Source: Mycolicibacterium palauense (GTDB taxonomy: Bacteria > Actinomycetota > Actinomycetes > Mycobacteriales > Mycobacteriaceae). Taken from it: a stretch of 64,000 nucleotides of DNA. Shown piece after piece: positions 62,084-64,000 of the stretch (the first letter of the stretch is position 1; the number at the start of each line of letters is the position of its first letter). A program made the translations under genes and the position numbers. The notes beneath the pieces were generated by a model that saw nothing but the letters and a program-made list of their open reading frames with translations, did not search any database and was not told the origin of the DNA. The stretch spans positions 19,904 to 83,903 of the forward strand of contig NZ_NVQF01000018.1 of NCBI RefSeq assembly GCF_002592005.1, written 5' to 3'.

Positions 62084-63550
62084 ATGAGTCGCATGAGACC
62101 CATCCACGGCGCATCTCCCTTACTGGCCCCCGTGCTGACCGGAGCGTTGCTGTTCGGCACGCCCGGTCTGGTGACATCGGGGGTGGCCGCCGCCGACCCG
62201 GACACCAACCCCACCGGACTGGCCGCGCTGATCGCCGACGTCGCCGAGGCGAACCAGAAGCTCCAGGAACTCGGCGCGGCGATTCAGACGCAGCAAGAAG
62301 GCGTGAACAAGGCGATCCTGGATGTGCAGACCGCGCGGGACAAGGCCGCCGAGGCCCAGCAGGACCTGGAAGCCAGTCAGCGGGGCGTGGCCAACGCCGA
62401 CGCCGCGATCGACGACGCCCAGCGGCGATTCGACGAGTACGCCGCGGCACGCTACGTCGGCGGTCCCAGCGCCTCGTACCTGACCGCCGGCAGCCCCGAG
62501 GATTTCGTGGCCGACGCCGCAGCGGGGCAGACGCTGTCGGCCAGCACCGAGACGTTCCGGGCCAGCCTGCAGCGCGCCCGCGTCGAGCAGGCCAACAAGG
62601 AGTCCGCGGCGCGGCTGGCCAAGCAGAAGGCCGACGACGCGGCCTCGGCGGCTCTGACCAGCCAGGACGACGCGGTGGACGCGCTCAAACAGGCCCAGCA
62701 GAAGTTCTCCGACCAGGAATCCCAGGTCCACGAGCTGGCGGCCGCCCGCGACAGCGCCCAGGCCCGACTGGAGGCCGCCAGGCGGGTGCAGACGCCGGCG
62801 GCACCGGAGGGCAGGGCCCCGGGCGCCGGTCCCGCGGCCGGTCCGGCCGCACAGCCCCCGGCCGGCGCGCCGGCGCCGGAAGCGGACTGGGATCGCAGCG
62901 CCACGGGTCCGTCGGCGTCCGGCGCACCGCCGTTCGGCGACGTCAGTCAGTGGGACACCACGCTGCCGATGATTCCGAGCGCCTTCGTCTCCGGCGACCC
63001 GATCGCGATCATCAACGCGGTCCTGCAGATCGCCGCGACGTCACTCCAGGTCACCGCCGAACTCGGGCGGAAGTTCCTGACGAAGCTGGGCATCCTCAAG
63101 CCCACCGACACCGGCATCACCAATGGCGCTATCCCGCAGCTCTACGGCTCGCGCGCCTCGGAGTACGTCATCCAACGGGCGATGTCGCAGATGGGTGTGC
63201 CCTACTCCTGGGGCGGCGGCAACGCCGCGGGCCCCAGCAACGGCATCGACTCCGGTGCCGGCACCGTCGGCTTCGACTGCTCGGGGCTGATCCTCTACGC
63301 CTTCGCCGGGGTGGGCATCAAGCTTCCGCACTACTCGGGCTCGCAGTACAACATGGGCCGCAAGATCCCGTCGTCGCAGATGCGTCGCGGTGACGTCATC
63401 TTCTACGGCCCCGGCGGCAGCCAGCACGTCACGCTCTATCTCGGCAACGGCCAGATGCTGGAGGCGCCCTACACCGGTTCGCACGTCAAGATCTCGCCGG
63501 TGCGCACCAGTGGCATGACGCCCTATGTCATCCGCTACATCGAATACTGA
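62084..63550 (+). CDS. ripA: RipA, NlpC/P60 peptidoglycan endopeptidase
   Basis: A 488-residue secreted D,L-endopeptidase needed for septum splitting. Residues 1-38 are a signal peptide (cleavage near GVAAADPD). Residues about 45-240 are a long coiled coil that occludes the active site in the zymogen. A Pro/Ala/Gly linker follows, and from about 350 the NlpC/P60 domain: Cys in VGFDCSGLILYAF, His in GSQHVTLYLGNG, then the acidic residue of MLEAPYTG. The ATG at 62084 has GAGGAG two bases upstream; the ATG at 62093 is an alternative. The stop is inside a 13-bp triplication. Confidence 0.95.
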   Translation: MSRMRPIHGASPLLAPVLTGALLFGTPGLVTSGVAAADPDTNPTGLAALIADVAEANQKLQELGAAIQTQQEGVNKAILDVQTARDKAAEAQQDLEASQRGVANADAAIDDAQRRFDEYAAARYVGGPSASYLTAGSPEDFVADAAAGQTLSASTETFRASLQRARVEQANKESAARLAKQKADDAASAALTSQDDAVDALKQAQQKFSDQESQVHELAAARDSAQARLEAARRVQTPAAPEGRAPGAGPAAGPAAQPPAGAPAPEADWDRSATGPSASGAPPFGDVSQWDTTLPMIPSAFVSGDPIAIINAVLQIAATSLQVTAELGRKFLTKLGILKPTDTGITNGAIPQLYGSRASEYVIQRAMSQMGVPYSWGGGNAAGPSNGIDSGAGTVGFDCSGLILYAFAGVGIKLPHYSGSQYNMGRKIPSSQMRRGDVIFYGPGGSQHVTLYLGNGQMLEAPYTGSHVKISPVRTSGMTPYVIRYIEY

Positions 63551-63577
63551 TATCGAATACTGATATCGAATACTGAT
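63539..63577 (+). repeat. 13-bp triplication over the ripA stop codon
   Basis: ATCGAATACTGAT occurs at 63539, 63552 and 63565 in exact tandem. The first copy encodes the final Ile-Glu-Tyr-stop; copies 2 and 3 lie in the ripA-ripB gap. Confidence 0.95.
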
Positions 63578-63590
63578 TGGTTCAAAACGC

Positions 63591-63980
63591 ATGCGTGACA
63601 AGCTCCTTCGTATCCACGGGGCACTCGTGTCCCTGGTGGGGGCCATCATGATGACGGTCGCGCTGGCGACTCCGGCCGCCGCCGCACCCCAGGACGGGCA
63701 GTGGGACCCGACCCTGCCGAAACTGCTCAGCGCCGGGGCCCCCGGGGACCCGCTGGCCATCGCCAACGCGTCCCTGGCCGCCACGGCCCAGGCGACCCAG
63801 GCGACGATGGACCTGGGACGAAAGTTCCTGGCCACCCTCGGCATCGGGGGCGGCCCCGCGACGGTGGCGCCCGGTCGGGTGCGCGGCCCCCAGGCCATCG
63901 AGTACGTGATCCGCCGCGGCGGCTCCCAGATGGGCGTGCCCTATTCCTGGGGTGGGGGCAAACCTACGGGTCCGAGCACC
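63591..63980 (+). CDS. ripB: RipB, NlpC/P60 endopeptidase (5' part only)
   Basis: About 130 genuine codons are visible. They encode a signal peptide (LVSLVGAIMMTVALATPAAA), the segment WDPTLPKLLSAGAPGDPLAI shared with RipA, and the start of the NlpC/P60 domain (AIEYVIRRGGSQMGVPYSWG). The catalytic Cys lies beyond the window. The frame departs from the family after TGPS, where adapter-like sequence begins, so the end is an assembly edge rather than a truncation. It starts 40 bp after ripA. Confidence 0.9.
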
Positions 63981-64000
63981 CTGTCTCTTCTACACTTCTC
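63981..64000 (+). other. Nextera/Tn5 adapter-like sequence at the window end
   Basis: CTGTCTCTTCTACACTTCTC differs at two of 20 positions from CTGTCTCTTATACACATCTC, the Tn5 mosaic-end adapter plus one base of the index primer. It replaces expected ripB codons and is probably untrimmed sequencing adapter. Confidence 0.85.

Overview
This is a high-GC actinobacterial chromosome segment, from a Mycobacterium/Mycolicibacterium. The gene order follows the block known in M. tuberculosis from P55-lprG (Rv1410c-Rv1411c) to ripA-ripB (Rv1477-Rv1478). Mycobacterium-specific genes are present (lprG/P55, opcA, mptB, ripA/ripB, acnR, the sufR-sufT cluster). GTG starts, four-base stop/start overlaps and TAnnnT -10 boxes placed 6-7 nt before the start codon are common. 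It is not M. tuberculosis: sufB has no intein, and ppc, a TetR gene, a sulfotransferase, a DUF1214 protein and a GH16 glucanase are inserted in the block.

Layout. 1-3.8 kb: three minus-strand genes (a GT2 glycosyltransferase cut by the window edge, a condensation-like acyltransferase, and a porin-like secreted protein with a Ser/Asp-rich tail). Each is preceded by a 19-bp IdeR-type iron box whose last three bases are the first three bases of a -10 hexamer. This looks like an iron-repressed cell-surface module and is the best candidate here for something undescribed. 4-6.5 kb: P55/LprG lipid export. 6.5-9.7 kb: riboflavin genes ribE, ribBA, ribH and a PH-domain membrane protein. 9.7-14.7 kb: uvrC-rapZ-yvcK-whiA, tightly overlapping. 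14.8-17.2 kb: a membrane glycosyltransferase converging on a LigD-type primase/polymerase. 17.4-24.3 kb: lower glycolysis gap-pgk-tpiA, then secG, a small membrane protein and ppc. 24.3-27.4 kb: accessory TetR, DUF1214 and sulfotransferase genes. 27.8-34.7 kb: pentose phosphate operon tkt-tal-zwf2-opcA-pgl plus an Rv1444c-like protein. 35-42.6 kb: heme O/A synthesis (ctaB, ctaA), a quinone oxidoreductase, an ATP-grasp protein, an ABC exporter and mptB. 42.7-49.2 kb: Fe-S assembly operon sufR-B-D-C-S-U-T. 49.3-56.3 kb: PAP2-family protein, secreted GH16 protein, thioredoxin, enoyl-CoA hydratase, ABC-F ATPase and a small HTH protein. 56.3-61.0 kb: short DeoR-type protein, peroxiredoxin, acnR and acn. 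61.3 kb to the end: Rv1476-like membrane protein and the peptidoglycan hydrolases ripA and ripB (cut).

Metal and redox control recurs: IdeR-type boxes, a SufR operator over the sufR start codon, an AcnR operator on the acn promoter, and a CsoR/CstR-like palindrome before the peroxiredoxin. A second theme is short tandem repeats. At least six arrays of 11-26 bp units sit at or next to stop codons, and 27-bp in-frame repeats lie inside ribE, sufD and the GH16 gene.

The last 20 bases match the Illumina Nextera (Tn5 mosaic end) adapter at 18 of 20 positions, so the window probably ends at a contig end and the last codons of the ripB fragment are artefactual. No rRNA, tRNA, CRISPR array, insertion sequence or prophage was seen.
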